Positions 9,560 to 19,560 of a DNA stretch of 64,000 nucleotides are shown here, in pieces. Position numbers and translations under genes: made by a program. The notes under the pieces are model-generated. The model saw only the letters and a list, made by a program, of their open reading frames with translations, made no database searches and was not told the DNA's origin. This DNA comes from Bifidobacterium olomucense (lineage in GTDB: Bacteria; Actinomycetota; Actinomycetes; Actinomycetales; Bifidobacteriaceae). How positions within the stretch are numbered: position 1 is the first letter of the stretch; every line of letters begins with the position of its first letter. The DNA lies in contig NZ_JAAIIG010000002.1 in NCBI RefSeq assembly GCF_012932375.1, forward strand, positions 62,001-126,000. The letters are read 5' to 3'.

Positions 9560-10996
9560 TCAGGCGATGAGTATGGCGAGTGCCTTGGCCTGCTCGTCGT
9601 TGAGGCCCGCGGCGGAGCAGGCTTCGGGGAGGCTATGACTCGTGGTCGGGGGTTCGTACTTGGAGCGTTCGTCGGGGTGTGTGAGCCGGTTCGCGATGTA
9701 GCGCTTCGCGCAGGTCCGCTCGTTCGGGATGACGCCGCCCGTGTCTGGGTCGATGGCGGAGCGGCCGTACTTGAGGTAGTTCGCGAGGCTGCCGTCCTCG
9801 TCGTTGATGAGGGCCGGGTCGGAGTCGCCCGAGTCGGCTCCCTCGATGCCCTTCACCGCTATGGGGGCGAGGCCGCGCATCGTCTCAAGGTCGTCGCCGG
9901 GGTCGTAGTAGGGGTCGATGCCGCTTGCGAGGATGTCCTGCGCGGCGATGCCCGCGGCCTCCCAGTCCCCGGCGTGCGCGTGGTGGTAGTAGTTGATGCA
10001 GTCCTCAAGTGTCTGGAGCTGCTCGCAGTCCTCGCCGTACTTCTCCTGGAGCCGGGCTTGGGCTCGCCGGTACGCCTCGTCGTTATTGTCCAGCTCGTCC
10101 CAGTCCACGGATCCGTCCTCGCCGTCCCATTGGAGGGCGCCCTTGTCATCCGCTTCGCGCATGACGAGGTCCATGTCCTCCCACGCGTCGTTCGCGATGC
10201 CGTTGAGCTGGTCCACGGCGCGCCACTTCAGGTTCTTCGAGAACTCCCTCTCAGCGCTCTTCGCGGGGACGAGGAGCCTGTCGTCGCCCTCAATGGCGAG
10301 TTCCTGCCTCATCATGGCGGCTCCCGCGGCGCGCGCGGCGGCCGGGTCGACGCGGCGCAGGTACGTGGCCCCCTCCTGCGCGAGGCTCACCGTGGTGCGT
10401 GTGGATACGGTCCCCTGCTCATGCCACCAGTCCCGCGTCGCTTGGAGCGCGGCGGCGTTCGCCTCACGACGGTACAGGGCGCGTTCCCGGTCGTAATCCA
10501 CCTCCACGTCATCGAGGCCGCTCATGTCGAGCACACGGTCCCGGTCACGCTCCGTGACGTATGAGGCGTCCGCCACCTCCTCACGCAGCATCTCATCCGG
10601 GAACTCCCCGATCATGTCGCCGAGGCCGAGGGAACGGAGGACCGCGTCCCGGCGACCGGCACGGACCCGCTTCCCGAGGCGGGCGCACGCCTCCGTCTGG
10701 TCGATGCCGTCATCACCCCAGTCACGGGCGAGCTCGCCGCTCATCGCCTGACGCGCGTAACCATCCTCCACCGCCAGCTGCACCCTCGACGCGTTCACCT
10801 CATGCCCGGCACGGAGCGCGGCGGCGTCATCCTCCGGCAACCCGTCCCAGGCGCCCGAGTCCTCGACCTGGTCATACTGGGCCATGGCCGTCTTCGAATC
10901 GAAGCTCATATGCACGTCCGCCCCGTACCTGCACGGCCTATCAACGGCCCTGCACTCCACGTACGGACCGGTCCCGTTCAACCTATGCGCCCTCAT
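9560..10996 (-). CDS. MRAH-module protein (subfamily 1)
   Basis: 478 residues of unknown function. It opens with MRAHRLNGTG, CRA, CRYGADVH and AMAQYDQ, the family's short Cys/His module (C-x7-C then His, possibly metal-binding). The body is acidic and helical. Motifs shared with paralogs include MIGEFPDEMLREEV, INYYHHAHAGDWEAAG and a YGRSAIDPDTGGVIPNE stretch near the C-terminus. The nearest relative is the protein at 22448. The start follows GGGGGATTGGC. It has its own GATATTC box and GGGGCGG/CCGCCCC leader hairpin. No enzyme motif is seen. Confidence 0.85.
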   Translation of the reverse strand: MRAHRLNGTGPYVECRAVDRPCRYGADVHMSFDSKTAMAQYDQVEDSGAWDGLPEDDAAALRAGHEVNASRVQLAVEDGYARQAMSGELARDWGDDGIDQTEACARLGKRVRAGRRDAVLRSLGLGDMIGEFPDEMLREEVADASYVTERDRDRVLDMSGLDDVEVDYDRERALYRREANAAALQATRDWWHEQGTVSTRTTVSLAQEGATYLRRVDPAAARAAGAAMMRQELAIEGDDRLLVPAKSAEREFSKNLKWRAVDQLNGIANDAWEDMDLVMREADDKGALQWDGEDGSVDWDELDNNDEAYRRAQARLQEKYGEDCEQLQTLEDCINYYHHAHAGDWEAAGIAAQDILASGIDPYYDPGDDLETMRGLAPIAVKGIEGADSGDSDPALINDEDGSLANYLKYGRSAIDPDTGGVIPNERTCAKRYIANRLTHPDERSKYEPPTTSHSLPEACSAAGLNDEQAKALAILIA

Positions 10997-11098
10997 GCCA
11001 ATCCCCCAATCCAAGCAGACCCCCGCACCCCCAACCAGACCGCCATCACCGCCACGAGGCGTGAGGCGAGGACAACGCGGGTAGCGCGGGAACAACAA

Positions 11099-11156
11099 GG
11101 GGCGGCGCCCACGCGCACGCGCAGGAACCGCCCCGGCAACAATCAGGGAATATCAG
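11099..11156 (-). promoter_or_regulatory. promoter and leader hairpin of the 9560 gene
   Basis: CTGATATTCCC (complement of about 11147-11156) precedes by ~20 nt a leader stem GGGGCGG...CCGCCCC (11099-11134). The same box-stem order precedes the genes at 13214, 15265 and 58470. Confidence 0.55.
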
Positions 11157-11266
11157 CAGCGCCCATCACCACAAGCACCAAGAAGCATGAGAGCCCGAAC
11201 ACGAACGCGGGTGGTCCCAGTACCAGCCAGACCAGAAGGGAGACACGAAGCACGAGAAGAACGGAC

Positions 11267-11319
11267 GCGGGTGGTCCGGGTTGTTCTCGCCGTCGTTGCG
11301 TTAATCCCGGACCACCCGC
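11267..11319. repeat. paired boundary repeat 4
   Basis: Perfect arms with a longer 25-nt loop. A variant left half (GGTCCCAG) lies at about 11207 and a right half at about 11374-11387. Confidence 0.95.
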
Positions 11320-11541
11320 GCAGCGTTCGTCCGTTCTTCCTTCTTCTTCGTCTGCCAAGTCGTCCTGAAGAACCCGGACCACCCGCGCCACTTACCCTTC
11401 ATTCCGGACCACTACGTTGGTCCATCCGTTCTTCTTCCTCCCCTATCGATGGCCATCCGTGCTGGTCCCCTTCTCCGGTTCCCGCTGGCGTCTCGCTTCA
11501 TGCTTGGTGCGTTAGTCCCGATTGCGTCCGATCATGTTGCC

Positions 11542-12879
11542 ATGAGTGAGGTTCGTGATGAGTGGCGCGAGGTGGCCCCGAAGTACTTGCCGTTCGGCTT
11601 CCATCGTCGTGGCGCGCGGGACGCGTGGTGGCGGAGTCATGCCGGCGAGCGAGTGGATGTGTCTGACTTGTTCGTTGATGAGGGTGAGGCGGTTGATGCC
11701 TCGGACCTTGCGGAGATTCGCGGCGCGAACAGGGACCTTCAGGCGTTCTCCGACGCGAATAGCCGTATACGTTCCCTCGCGGCGAAGAGCCTGCGGAGCA
11801 ACACGTACCCGAGGCTCATGCCCACCCCAACGGCGGCGGAGGACCTTCGCTCGTTCAATGCCGACCTCAAGGCGGGTTCGTGGTTCTTCGTGGTGGACGC
11901 CATCCGGGGCATGTTGCACCGGCTTGATGCGCAGGCCCCCATCCGGCTCGTCGTGCCGCCCGATGGCCATTCGCCCGCAAGGGTCGTGGTGTTGAACCTT
12001 GAGGACGGGGACAGGGCGGCTTGGGTTGGTCTCATCCGCGACATGGACGAGTCCGCCGAAGACCTGCTCCAAGGGAGAATCGAGGAACCCGCTGGGGCGT
12101 GCGAGCGGGCCGAATGGCTGGACGAGCACTTCTACCGCGTCACGGACGACCATCCAGTTCTCCGCCCAATCCTCGATGAGCGCTTCTACCAGAAGGGTCA
12201 TGGCGGCATCAGGACGAACCCCAGCGTCTCGTACCTGCGGCGCATCCTCTACTACGCCGACGCGTTGAACGACGATGCCGGGTATCTCCGATACACGCCG
12301 GAGGAGTACCGGCTGCTTCCCGAGGACGATTACATCCGGCCCCTCACCATGCAGATGCTGTACGAGCTTGATGAGGCGATAATGCAGGGCGTGGAGCCAT
12401 CCATCCCTCCATTGGAGCAGCTGAAGACGGACGGTATGGTCCCCGGAGGACAGTACGCGAACCTCATGCTGAGGGGAACGCAGGCGATACAGGCGTTCGG
12501 CGTCATCGAGGGCGGAACGTTCAGGGACCATCTCCGGCTGTACGACGTGATACGTAGAAGGCTGGAGCAACGGTACGAGGCGTACCTCGAACGACAGGCG
12601 CCATTCACGCTCCACGAGTACATCCAGCTCCAGCACTACAAGACGCACCAGCCGTACATCCGGATCCGCGAAGGCCTGCCGAGCTACCTGCAGGACCTGC
12701 CGGGCGGCACGCCAATGAGCGAGGTCGACAGGCTCAGACAGGAGCACGAGCACAGCGGCAAGCCGCGCCGGTCACGCAGGACCAGCACCGGCAGCGGAAG
12801 CGCATACAAGGACACGCCGGAGGGAATGAGGCACAAGCCGCGACGCCCACCACGACGAGGCAAGCCCACCGGCGCCTGA
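11542..12879 (+). CDS. unknown 445-residue protein, rightward
   Basis: One of only three + strand genes. The start at MSEVRDEWREVAPKYLPF is tentative: no Shine-Dalgarno is visible, and an upstream in-frame ATG or a leaderless transcript is possible. The body is acidic and helical with many Arg/Tyr pairs (RLEQRYEAYLERQ). The C-terminal ~60 residues are strongly basic and disordered-looking (GKPRRSRRTSTGSGS...KPRRPPRRGK), suggesting nucleic-acid binding. No known domain is recognised. A 27-bp tandem repeat follows the stop, and no clear terminator is seen. Confidence 0.75.
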   Translation: MSEVRDEWREVAPKYLPFGFHRRGARDAWWRSHAGERVDVSDLFVDEGEAVDASDLAEIRGANRDLQAFSDANSRIRSLAAKSLRSNTYPRLMPTPTAAEDLRSFNADLKAGSWFFVVDAIRGMLHRLDAQAPIRLVVPPDGHSPARVVVLNLEDGDRAAWVGLIRDMDESAEDLLQGRIEEPAGACERAEWLDEHFYRVTDDHPVLRPILDERFYQKGHGGIRTNPSVSYLRRILYYADALNDDAGYLRYTPEEYRLLPEDDYIRPLTMQMLYELDEAIMQGVEPSIPPLEQLKTDGMVPGGQYANLMLRGTQAIQAFGVIEGGTFRDHLRLYDVIRRRLEQRYEAYLERQAPFTLHEYIQLQHYKTHQPYIRIREGLPSYLQDLPGGTPMSEVDRLRQEHEHSGKPRRSRRTSTGSGSAYKDTPEGMRHKPRRPPRRGKPTGA

Positions 12880-12945
12880 CCCCACCAACCCACGAACGCC
12901 CGAAGACCACACACGGGCGGGAACGAGCGGTACCGAAGACGCAAC

Positions 12946-13022
12946 CTGAGGAACCACCGATGAGGAATCAGCTTGAGGAACCACCGATGAGGAATCAGCT
13001 TGAGGAACCACTGAGGAAGCAG
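12946..13022. repeat. 27-bp direct tandem repeat, ~2.8 copies
   Basis: The unit TTGAGGAACCACCGATGAGG (first 20 of 27 bases) occurs two full times plus a partial copy downstream of the rightward 11542 gene and abuts a left-half boundary repeat (about 13023). Role unknown. Confidence 0.85.
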
Positions 13023-13051
13023 CGCGGGTGGTCCTGATTATTGAGGGCGAC

Positions 13052-13095
13052 GCGGGTGGTCCGGGTTGTTCTAATGATTATCCCGGACCACCCGC
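13052..13095. repeat. paired boundary repeat 5
   Basis: Perfect arms, loop TTGTTCTAATGATTAT. A TGATT-type left half precedes it by about 15 bases. Confidence 0.95.
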
Positions 13096-13213
13096 GCCGG
13101 TTCTTCTCTGCCCTTCCCCTCCTCCTGCTTGTTGTCGTTGCGCTGTGGGAGCGCCGTGCCGTGACGCGCCGCTTCCGCGCCTTCCCTCGGCCCGGCTTCT
13201 TGTCATGGGAGGG

Positions 13214-14863
13214 TCATAGGAGGAGTTGGAGTATCGCGCGGAGCTGCGTGGCCTTGTCCTCATCATCGGGGTATTGGAGGTCATCCAGCCGGGCCTTCAT
13301 CATGTCCCTTGGGTTGGCCTTGTATAGCGTGCCTCCGGCTCGGGTCTCGACTTCGCGCCACTCGGGGTGGTTCGCCATGCGGGTCATCGCGAGGAGGTTC
13401 GCTCGGCGGGCGTCGGGTTCGATGGTCCCGTCCGGCCGTAGCGCGGTGACGCCGCCGGCGACCTCCGTGGACCCCGGTGGCAGGTTCGTTCTCGCGGCCC
13501 CACCGGCGAGGAACCTGATGTCCCTGTCCTCGAACATGGTCTGCTCGTCGGGCCAGTTGCCCGCTTCACTGGTCGCGTTCACCATGTGGTCGGGCATCGC
13601 AGGCGCCATGCGCAGCCTGCCCAGTGCTTCGCCGTCATCCGTGCCGGGGCCGGTGATGGGTTCGGTTCCGGGGACCGGCCCGCCGTAGTAGCCGCGTAGC
13701 CCGTGGGCCAGGCGCGTGAGCGTGCCGAGCTTCATCTGCTCGTACCACACCCAGTCGATCGCGTTGCGGTATGAGAGGTACGGTTCCTGCTGCGCCTCGT
13801 CATCGTCCCCCTGGTATGGGGAGGCTTCCATGAGCCGGTCCATGAGGTCCTCCGACTCCTTGTCGAGCTCGGCGAGCCGGAGCGCGTCGCCGTTCCCCGC
13901 CGCCTCGGCGAGCTTGCCCCGGAACCCGTCCACGTCGCCGCGTAGCCGTTCCGCCGAGCGCCGGTACCCCTCCTGTGATTCCGGCCAGCTGTTGATAACC
14001 GCGCCGTGCAGCACCGCGAGCGTGTCGGCGAGCTCCTTCGCGCAGGCTGGCAGCTCCCTCCTCGCGGCGGCGCGCACACGCTTGTCGAACGCCCGGACCG
14101 CCTCGGAGGGTAGCGCCGATTCCTCGTCGCCGAGGAGCATGCGGTTCTCCTGCATGATGCGGTTCGAGACCTCGGTGGCCAGCTCCTCGTCGCCGCGTAT
14201 CCGCGCGAAGGCCAGCAGGGCGGACCCAGATAGTGGAGTGCCGCTACCCGGCAGCGTGATGCCCCCATCGGTCCCGCGCAGCACGTCGATGGCCCCCATG
14301 ATGCCGTCCACGCTCCGCTGCTTCACTCCACCCGGCGTACTGGCCGGGGAACCGTCACGGACGCCGGTGGCGCGTACCGCGTCGTGCATGTCTTCGATCA
14401 GCATCTCCCCCGGCAACTCCGAGTACGCGTCAGGGTCAAGGTTCAGGCTCCTCGCCGTCGCCTCCACCAGGCGCCTCGTGGACCGGTCCCCGAGCTTCTC
14501 CAGCGCGGCTGACGGGTCCGTCCAATCCACTCCGCCGACCAGCGCCCTGTCCCCATCACCAGCGGCGGCCGCCGCGACCGCCCCGACGAGCGACGCATAC
14601 TCATCATCCGGAAGCGCGTGCCCCAAGTCGCGCAGCTCCGCAAGCCTCCGGTAGTTATCCCAATCAAGCGCGCTCCCCGGCCGGTCCGGGTCCATGCCCT
14701 CCGCGAGATCGAACCCGCCCTCCTCACTCACGACGTTGAACTGCAGCATCGCCAAGCCGTTCTCGAACTCACGATGAGCCTCCGCACCATACGGGCAGGA
14801 ACGCTCCCTCGCCCTGCACTCCGCGTAACCCGGCCCCACGCCATTCACCAAGTGCGCCCTCAT
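13214..14863 (-). CDS. MRAH-module protein (subfamily 2)
   Basis: 549 residues. It opens MRAHLVNGVGPGYAECRA, then CPYGAEAHREF and AMLQFN. Later motifs shared with the proteins at 15265 and 49162 are ELPGEMLIEDM, GLRGYYGGPVPGTEPIT and VTALRPDGTIEPDARR. The middle is Ala/Glu/Asp/Arg-rich and largely helical. No catalytic motif is found. GGAGGAGC lies just upstream; the second of two adjacent ATGs gives the better spacing (14866 is the alternative). It is separated from the 15265 paralog by a paired repeat and its own promoter, so tandem duplication of a whole cassette is likely. Confidence 0.85.
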   Translation of the reverse strand: MRAHLVNGVGPGYAECRARERSCPYGAEAHREFENGLAMLQFNVVSEEGGFDLAEGMDPDRPGSALDWDNYRRLAELRDLGHALPDDEYASLVGAVAAAAAGDGDRALVGGVDWTDPSAALEKLGDRSTRRLVEATARSLNLDPDAYSELPGEMLIEDMHDAVRATGVRDGSPASTPGGVKQRSVDGIMGAIDVLRGTDGGITLPGSGTPLSGSALLAFARIRGDEELATEVSNRIMQENRMLLGDEESALPSEAVRAFDKRVRAAARRELPACAKELADTLAVLHGAVINSWPESQEGYRRSAERLRGDVDGFRGKLAEAAGNGDALRLAELDKESEDLMDRLMEASPYQGDDDEAQQEPYLSYRNAIDWVWYEQMKLGTLTRLAHGLRGYYGGPVPGTEPITGPGTDDGEALGRLRMAPAMPDHMVNATSEAGNWPDEQTMFEDRDIRFLAGGAARTNLPPGSTEVAGGVTALRPDGTIEPDARRANLLAMTRMANHPEWREVETRAGGTLYKANPRDMMKARLDDLQYPDDEDKATQLRAILQLLL

Positions 14864-14902
14864 CATGCTCCTCCAATCAACGACCAACCAAGGCACGACA
14901 AT

Positions 14903-14963
14903 GGGGCGACCCCGCCAGCACCAAGCCAGTGGGTCCGCCCCATGAATCACCACACGAATATCC
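14903..14963 (-). promoter_or_regulatory. promoter and leader hairpin of the 13214 gene
   Basis: GTGGATATTCGTG (complement of about 14952-14964) is followed by a leader stem closing GGGGCGGACCCAC with GGGGTCGCCCC (14903-14941); the loop contains GGCTTGGTGCTGG. The 15265 leader is nearly identical. Confidence 0.6.
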
Positions 14964-15018
14964 ACGGGCCGACGAGCAGGCCCCGCACAGGAACCCGTGA
15001 GGCGAGGAGAGAAGCGGC

Positions 15019-15068
15019 GCGGGTGGTCCGGGTTATTCGCTCCATTGTGGTAATCCCGGACCACCCGC
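15019..15068. repeat. paired boundary repeat 6
   Basis: Perfect arms, 22-nt loop. Another right half follows at about 15114-15127, and a GGTCCGGCCCCACC fused variant lies at about 15170-15192. Confidence 0.95.
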
Positions 15069-15264
15069 GCCATGTCTTCGCTTCTTCTTCCGCCCGCTTC
15101 CCTTCTCGTTAATCCCGGACCACCCGCGCTCGCATCGTTCTTCTCTTCTTCTCCTGCGGGCGCCGCCTTGGGTGGTCCGGCCCCACCCGCGCCCGTCTGT
15201 TCCTCCCGTCGTGTCGGCTTGGGGCGGTCGTCACGAGGACGCCCATTCGCGTCCGCGTTCCTCG

Positions 15265-16884
15265 TTAGTCGGTGATGATCCTGCTGAGTACGCTCGCTCG
15301 TGATAGGGCTTCACCGCTGGGCTCCTGACCAGCCTGCTTCGCGGGTGTGCGGGGCAGGTCCCCGAGCCTGTCATGGAGTGATTCTGCTTCGGTTCCCCGG
15401 GACCGGCCTAGCATGCCCTCGTACTTGTCGCTCGTGAGGCGTCGAGTGACGGAACGGCGTACCGCAGTGAGGGGGTCCGTCTCGATGGTCCCGTCCGGCC
15501 TGAGCGCGGTGACGCCGTAATCCTGGAGGAACGCGCTTGCCTCGGTTCTCGTGCGTGGCGGGGCGTCGTACCGCCCGTGGTCCTGCTGCGGTACCTTCGA
15601 CAGCGCTTCCAGACAGGCTGCCTCGTTCTCCGTGGTGATGGGGTCCGTGCCGGGGACGGGAGCCGCGTAGTACCCGCGTAGCCCCTGCGTGCGGCGGATG
15701 GTCGAGCCGAGGACGCTCCTGGCGGATTCGCTCCGGCTGGTGGCGGTACTGAAGGCCTCGTCATTCGCCCCGCCGTCGCGTCCTATGTCGCTTCGGTACT
15801 TACCAGCGTCCCACGCGAGCCTATCAGCGTTGCGCAGCGTGGTGGCGGTCTTGGCGGCGTTCCCCGCGTCACTCATGTCGAGGGCCGCGTTCCCCTGCAC
15901 CTCGTCAGCGGCGCTCCGCAGTCCCTGTATCGTCTGCTCGATACGCGCCTTAACGTCGTCGGGGACATCCCGCCATGTGAGGAGGCGCCCAACGGCAGTG
16001 GTGATGACGGTACCCCGCGAGTACCTACGTAGTCCCTTGCTGCGCTTCATCGCGGTCTCAAGACCATCGGCGATGCTCCGTAGGGAGTCGGCGTACTGGG
16101 CGGCCGCGCCCGGGTACTCCCGCACCGCCTCGGCCCGGACCTGCCCATCGAACACTCGGACGGAAGCGGCGGGTAGTTCCGCGTCCTCGGGCGGTACGAG
16201 GTCCCCGCTCGCACGACCAATGGCGAGGGCGACGCTACGAGCCAAGCCGGGGTCGGCGGCTATGGTGTCCTGCACCGCACCGGCGTAGTAGTCGCGGTCC
16301 CTACCCAGGTAATCCTTCACGTATTGAGCGGCCTTGGCGTTCTTGTATGCGACCGGCAGGTCCTCCTTGACCATCTCAACCGGTATGCCCGTCGCATTCA
16401 CACCAGCGCCATACGCGTACGCGTGGATGGAACGTTCCTCCATCCTCCCGGCGATGGCGCTGAACGTCGCGTCGGGGTCGGTCCAGTCCATCGACGCGAT
16501 GACGTCCCGCTCGGCCGCGACCGAATCATCCGCCACTATCTTCTCGACCGCCAGGTTGATCACGCGCTGGTCAACCGAGGAACCCATCATCAGGGCCTCC
16601 AGCTGCTCGGAATGGTCAGGCGGGTACGCTGCCTCGACCAAGCGCGGGTTCCAGGACGCCACGGCCTTGACATTCTCGGGCAGTTGCAGGGGCTCGAACA
16701 GGGATGGGTACCGGGCCTGCAGCTCGCCCCAATCATGCCCGGTCCCCTCGATAGTGTTGTACTGCATCAGGGCCGTGCCGTTCTCGAACTCCCGATGCTG
16801 GTACGCCCCGTATGGGCAGGCGTCCGCGCTCTTCGCCCTGCACGGCACGTACTCGCCCGTGCCGTTCTTCCTATGCGCCCTCAT
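15265..16884 (-). CDS. MRAH-module protein (subfamily 2)
   Basis: 539 residues; tandem paralog of the 13214 protein. The N-terminus reads MRAHRKNGTGEYVPCRA, then CPYGAYQHREF and ALMQYN. Shared motifs are GIPVEMVKEDLPVAYK, GLRGYYAAPVPGTDPIT and VTALRPDGTIETDP. It is helical with no recognised enzyme motif. The start is set by GAGGAGG eight bases upstream; a longer frame to 16905 lacks such a site. The conserved ends and divergent middle suggest a scaffold with variable payload. Confidence 0.85.
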   Translation of the reverse strand: MRAHRKNGTGEYVPCRAKSADACPYGAYQHREFENGTALMQYNTIEGTGHDWGELQARYPSLFEPLQLPENVKAVASWNPRLVEAAYPPDHSEQLEALMMGSSVDQRVINLAVEKIVADDSVAAERDVIASMDWTDPDATFSAIAGRMEERSIHAYAYGAGVNATGIPVEMVKEDLPVAYKNAKAAQYVKDYLGRDRDYYAGAVQDTIAADPGLARSVALAIGRASGDLVPPEDAELPAASVRVFDGQVRAEAVREYPGAAAQYADSLRSIADGLETAMKRSKGLRRYSRGTVITTAVGRLLTWRDVPDDVKARIEQTIQGLRSAADEVQGNAALDMSDAGNAAKTATTLRNADRLAWDAGKYRSDIGRDGGANDEAFSTATSRSESARSVLGSTIRRTQGLRGYYAAPVPGTDPITTENEAACLEALSKVPQQDHGRYDAPPRTRTEASAFLQDYGVTALRPDGTIETDPLTAVRRSVTRRLTSDKYEGMLGRSRGTEAESLHDRLGDLPRTPAKQAGQEPSGEALSRASVLSRIITD

Positions 16885-16916
16885 CACTAGCCTCCTCAAT
16901 CTCATGGAACAAGAAT

Positions 16917-16973
16917 GGGCGGCCCCACCAGCACCAAGCCGTGGGTCCGCCCAAGATCATCACACGAATATCC
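16917..16973 (-). promoter_or_regulatory. promoter and leader hairpin of the 15265 gene
   Basis: GCGGATATTCGTG (complement of about 16962-16974) precedes a stem joining GGCGGACCCAC to GTGGGGCCGCC, with the same GGCTTGGTGCTGG loop as the 13214 leader. Conservation of a non-coding loop argues for function. Confidence 0.6.
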
Positions 16974-17109
16974 GCGAACCGACGAACGGGATTGAGATTC
17001 CCCTGAAGGGGCACCACCGGCCCGCACCACCGCGGAGGCAAGCACTGGCGTGGAGCGGATTATCAGGAACGCGGCGCTGGTGGACCTGTGAAGGGCATAG
17101 TGAAGCAAC

Positions 17110-17153
17110 GCGGGTGGTCCGGGTTGTTCTTGCGTTAATCCCGGACCACCCGC
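17110..17153. repeat. paired boundary repeat 7
   Basis: Perfect arms, 16-nt loop TTGTTCTTGCGTTAAT. It lies between the 15265 promoter and the pilin terminator. Confidence 0.95.
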
Positions 17154-17333
17154 GTTGGTGTTCGCTTCTCCTTCATTCATACTGGCGCGTGTACTTGTGG
17201 TGGTTCAGCCGCCCGCTCCGTCCCCTCGTTCCTTCATCATTCCCCTCCGTTGGGGTTCTCGTTCCGGCGCGCCTCGCGTGGTCGTGCTCGTCGCTTGTTG
17301 GGTTGCTTGATGCTTGTTGTGGTGTGGGATCAT

Positions 17334-17382
17334 GGCGGGGCCCCGGTCACCGTTCCCTATCGGGTTGGTGGCCGGGGCCCCG
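17334..17382 (-). terminator. terminator of the major pilin gene
   Basis: GCGGGGCCCCGG pairs with CCGGGGCCCCGC around a 26-nt loop, about 90 bases past the pilin stop. Confidence 0.75.
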
Positions 17383-17468
17383 CTTCTTGTGTTGGGTGGG
17401 GTTCCCGCGTTGGTTACCGCTGCGTGGGTGCCCCTACCGGTGCGCGGTTACCTGCCCGCGCGGCTTGG

Positions 17469-19367
17469 TCAGGCGGCGATGGCCTGGCCCTTGTCCTTGC
17501 CGTGGCGCTTCGCGGCGTAGAGCATGGTGCCGCCGGCGGCGCTGAGGACGATGATCGCGGCGACGTACTGCAGGAGCGCGGCGCCGGTCGGGGCGAAGTC
17601 GCTTGGGTTCTTCGTGTTCTCGACGGTCATGCTCTTCGCGAGGATGGTGCTCGCGGCGCCCTGCTCCGGGGCGTTCACCTCGACGGTGTTGTCGAGGCTG
17701 AGCTCACCCTCGGCGCCCTTGTTGAGGTCGAGGAAGTTGTTGAACTGGCCGTTGTTGGCGGACACGAGCTTGTACTGGATCTTCGTGAGGCGGCCGTTCG
17801 CGTCGAACACCGGGGTGAGGGTGACGTCGAACTTCACGTGGTCGCCGAGACGGTAGCCGGCCGGGGCGGCGGTCTCCTCGAAGTGGTAGGTGACGGCGGC
17901 GTCCGCGTCCGCGGCGAGGCCCTTCAGGTTCAGGGAACCATCGGCGCCGGTGGTGACGACCGAGGCGCGGCCGCTGTTGGCGCGGTTCGACTCGGTGTAG
18001 GTGTCGCCGTCCTTGGCCCAGCTGACGGCGTCGTTGTTGTCGCCCTTCGTGACGGTGAACTGGGCGCCCGCGAGGTTCTTCGTGGCGTCGGCGATGTCGG
18101 TCTTCTTCAGGGCCAGGTCGGCCTGGTAGACGTTCTGGTGGGTCTCGGTGGTCTCACCGGTGCCGTCCGTGTAGGAGGAGTTCGTGTAGTCGACCTTCAC
18201 GTCGTTGCCCATCTTATCCACGAGGGAATCGACGGTGGAGTCGTAGGTGACGACGATCGTCTTGCCGGCGAGGGCCTTCGGGTCCTTCAGCGTGACGGTG
18301 AAGTCGTTCGGGTCATCCGCACCGTCCTGGCCGGCCGGGACGTCGGCGACCTCGTAATCCGTGCCCTCCGCGAGGGTGGTCTTGCCGCCGTCCGTGGTGA
18401 CCGTCAGGTTGTCGCGGCCGAGGATGTTGTCGGTCGGGTTATCGGTGATGACGTAGGAGATGTTCTTCGTGTAGTACGCGTAGTCCAGCGGGACGTTCGC
18501 GGTGACGGTGAACGTGCGCTTCGAGTCAAGCGTGACCGGGGACTCGTCGGTGGTCTTGCTGATGACGACCTTATCGGCCTTCAGGAACAGGGAGCCGACC
18601 GTCTGGCCGTTCGCGAGGTTCACGACGTACTTCGGGGCGTTGGCGTCGAAGCCGTCCGCCTTGAACGGGGAGCCGAGCAGCATGGCGAGGGACTCGGTCT
18701 CACCGGGCTCCTGCGCCTTCGTCTCGTCCTGAATCACGTAGATGCCCTCGCCGTCCGTCGGCACGTCGAACGTGACGGCGTCCTTCTCCTCGTTCTCCGG
18801 GGTGTTCGGGTCATCCGGGGTCACGACGCTCACGGTACCGGTGACCGCGTCACCGGCCGCGAACGCGGACGGGTCCTGCTTACGCAGCGCGTCGACGAAC
18901 TGGCGCATCAGCTCGGAACCGGCGCGCTTGTTGCCGTACACGTCATCCTTCGCGAGGACGGTGTTGCCCTTATCATCCACCGTGGTGCCCTGGAAGTGGT
19001 CGGCCACGTACTGGATCGGGCTGGAGTTCGCGTCAGCGCCGACATGCAGCTCATCCCAGGTCTTACCGGTGACGGTCTGCAGCGCCGCCTTCAGGGCGTC
19101 GTCGCTGATGCTGGAGTGCAGGTCGAAGCCCTCGACCTGACCATCCTTGTCATACGTCACGTCGCTGTAGGAGGCTATCTTGTACGCCTTCAGCGAGCGG
19201 TTCTTCAGCGTCGCGCCGGTGGAACTCGTCACGACGATGTCATTGCTGTCCTGAGTAGGGGCAGCGGCCGCGTTCGCGGCGCTCACACCAAGAGCGGCGC
19301 CCGCGAGCAGCGTAGCGGAAGCAGCGGCGATCGCGGCGAGCTTCCGGGTAACAACGGTCCTCGACAT
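17469..19367 (-). CDS. major (backbone) pilin, FAPTG-anchored
   Basis: 632 residues, secreted and assembled into a sortase-built pilus. The signal peptide is MSRTVVTRKLAAIAAASATL and onward to SAANA. A central fimbrial D2-type isopeptide domain is followed by a Cna-B-like domain with the E-box YHFEETAAPAGY. A Lys-containing stretch (SLFLKADKVVISK) fits a pilin polymerisation motif. The C-terminus has FAPTG, a hydrophobic span and a basic tail (AAKRHGKDKGQ). The start is fixed by GGAAGGG nine bases upstream. The partner class C sortase is 34 kb away at 53659 rather than adjacent. Three GTTAGAT boxes precede the gene. Confidence 0.92.
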   Translation of the reverse strand: MSRTVVTRKLAAIAAASATLLAGAALGVSAANAAAAPTQDSNDIVVTSSTGATLKNRSLKAYKIASYSDVTYDKDGQVEGFDLHSSISDDALKAALQTVTGKTWDELHVGADANSSPIQYVADHFQGTTVDDKGNTVLAKDDVYGNKRAGSELMRQFVDALRKQDPSAFAAGDAVTGTVSVVTPDDPNTPENEEKDAVTFDVPTDGEGIYVIQDETKAQEPGETESLAMLLGSPFKADGFDANAPKYVVNLANGQTVGSLFLKADKVVISKTTDESPVTLDSKRTFTVTANVPLDYAYYTKNISYVITDNPTDNILGRDNLTVTTDGGKTTLAEGTDYEVADVPAGQDGADDPNDFTVTLKDPKALAGKTIVVTYDSTVDSLVDKMGNDVKVDYTNSSYTDGTGETTETHQNVYQADLALKKTDIADATKNLAGAQFTVTKGDNNDAVSWAKDGDTYTESNRANSGRASVVTTGADGSLNLKGLAADADAAVTYHFEETAAPAGYRLGDHVKFDVTLTPVFDANGRLTKIQYKLVSANNGQFNNFLDLNKGAEGELSLDNTVEVNAPEQGAASTILAKSMTVENTKNPSDFAPTGAALLQYVAAIIVLSAAGGTMLYAAKRHGKDKGQAIAA

Positions 19368-19560
19368 AAGAGGTATCCCTTCCATACAACCATGACCAGT
19401 CCCAACAACCAGCCACGGAACCCCAGGCCGACCCCAACGGCCGACCCCTATGAACCGACAGGCACCAACCCCGGCAGGGGGCCAGGCACCCAAGCGCAAG
19501 GAACATATCTGACAGGACCCGTACCCGGACCCGCAGGCCATCCCCCGCGCGGCTCACCAT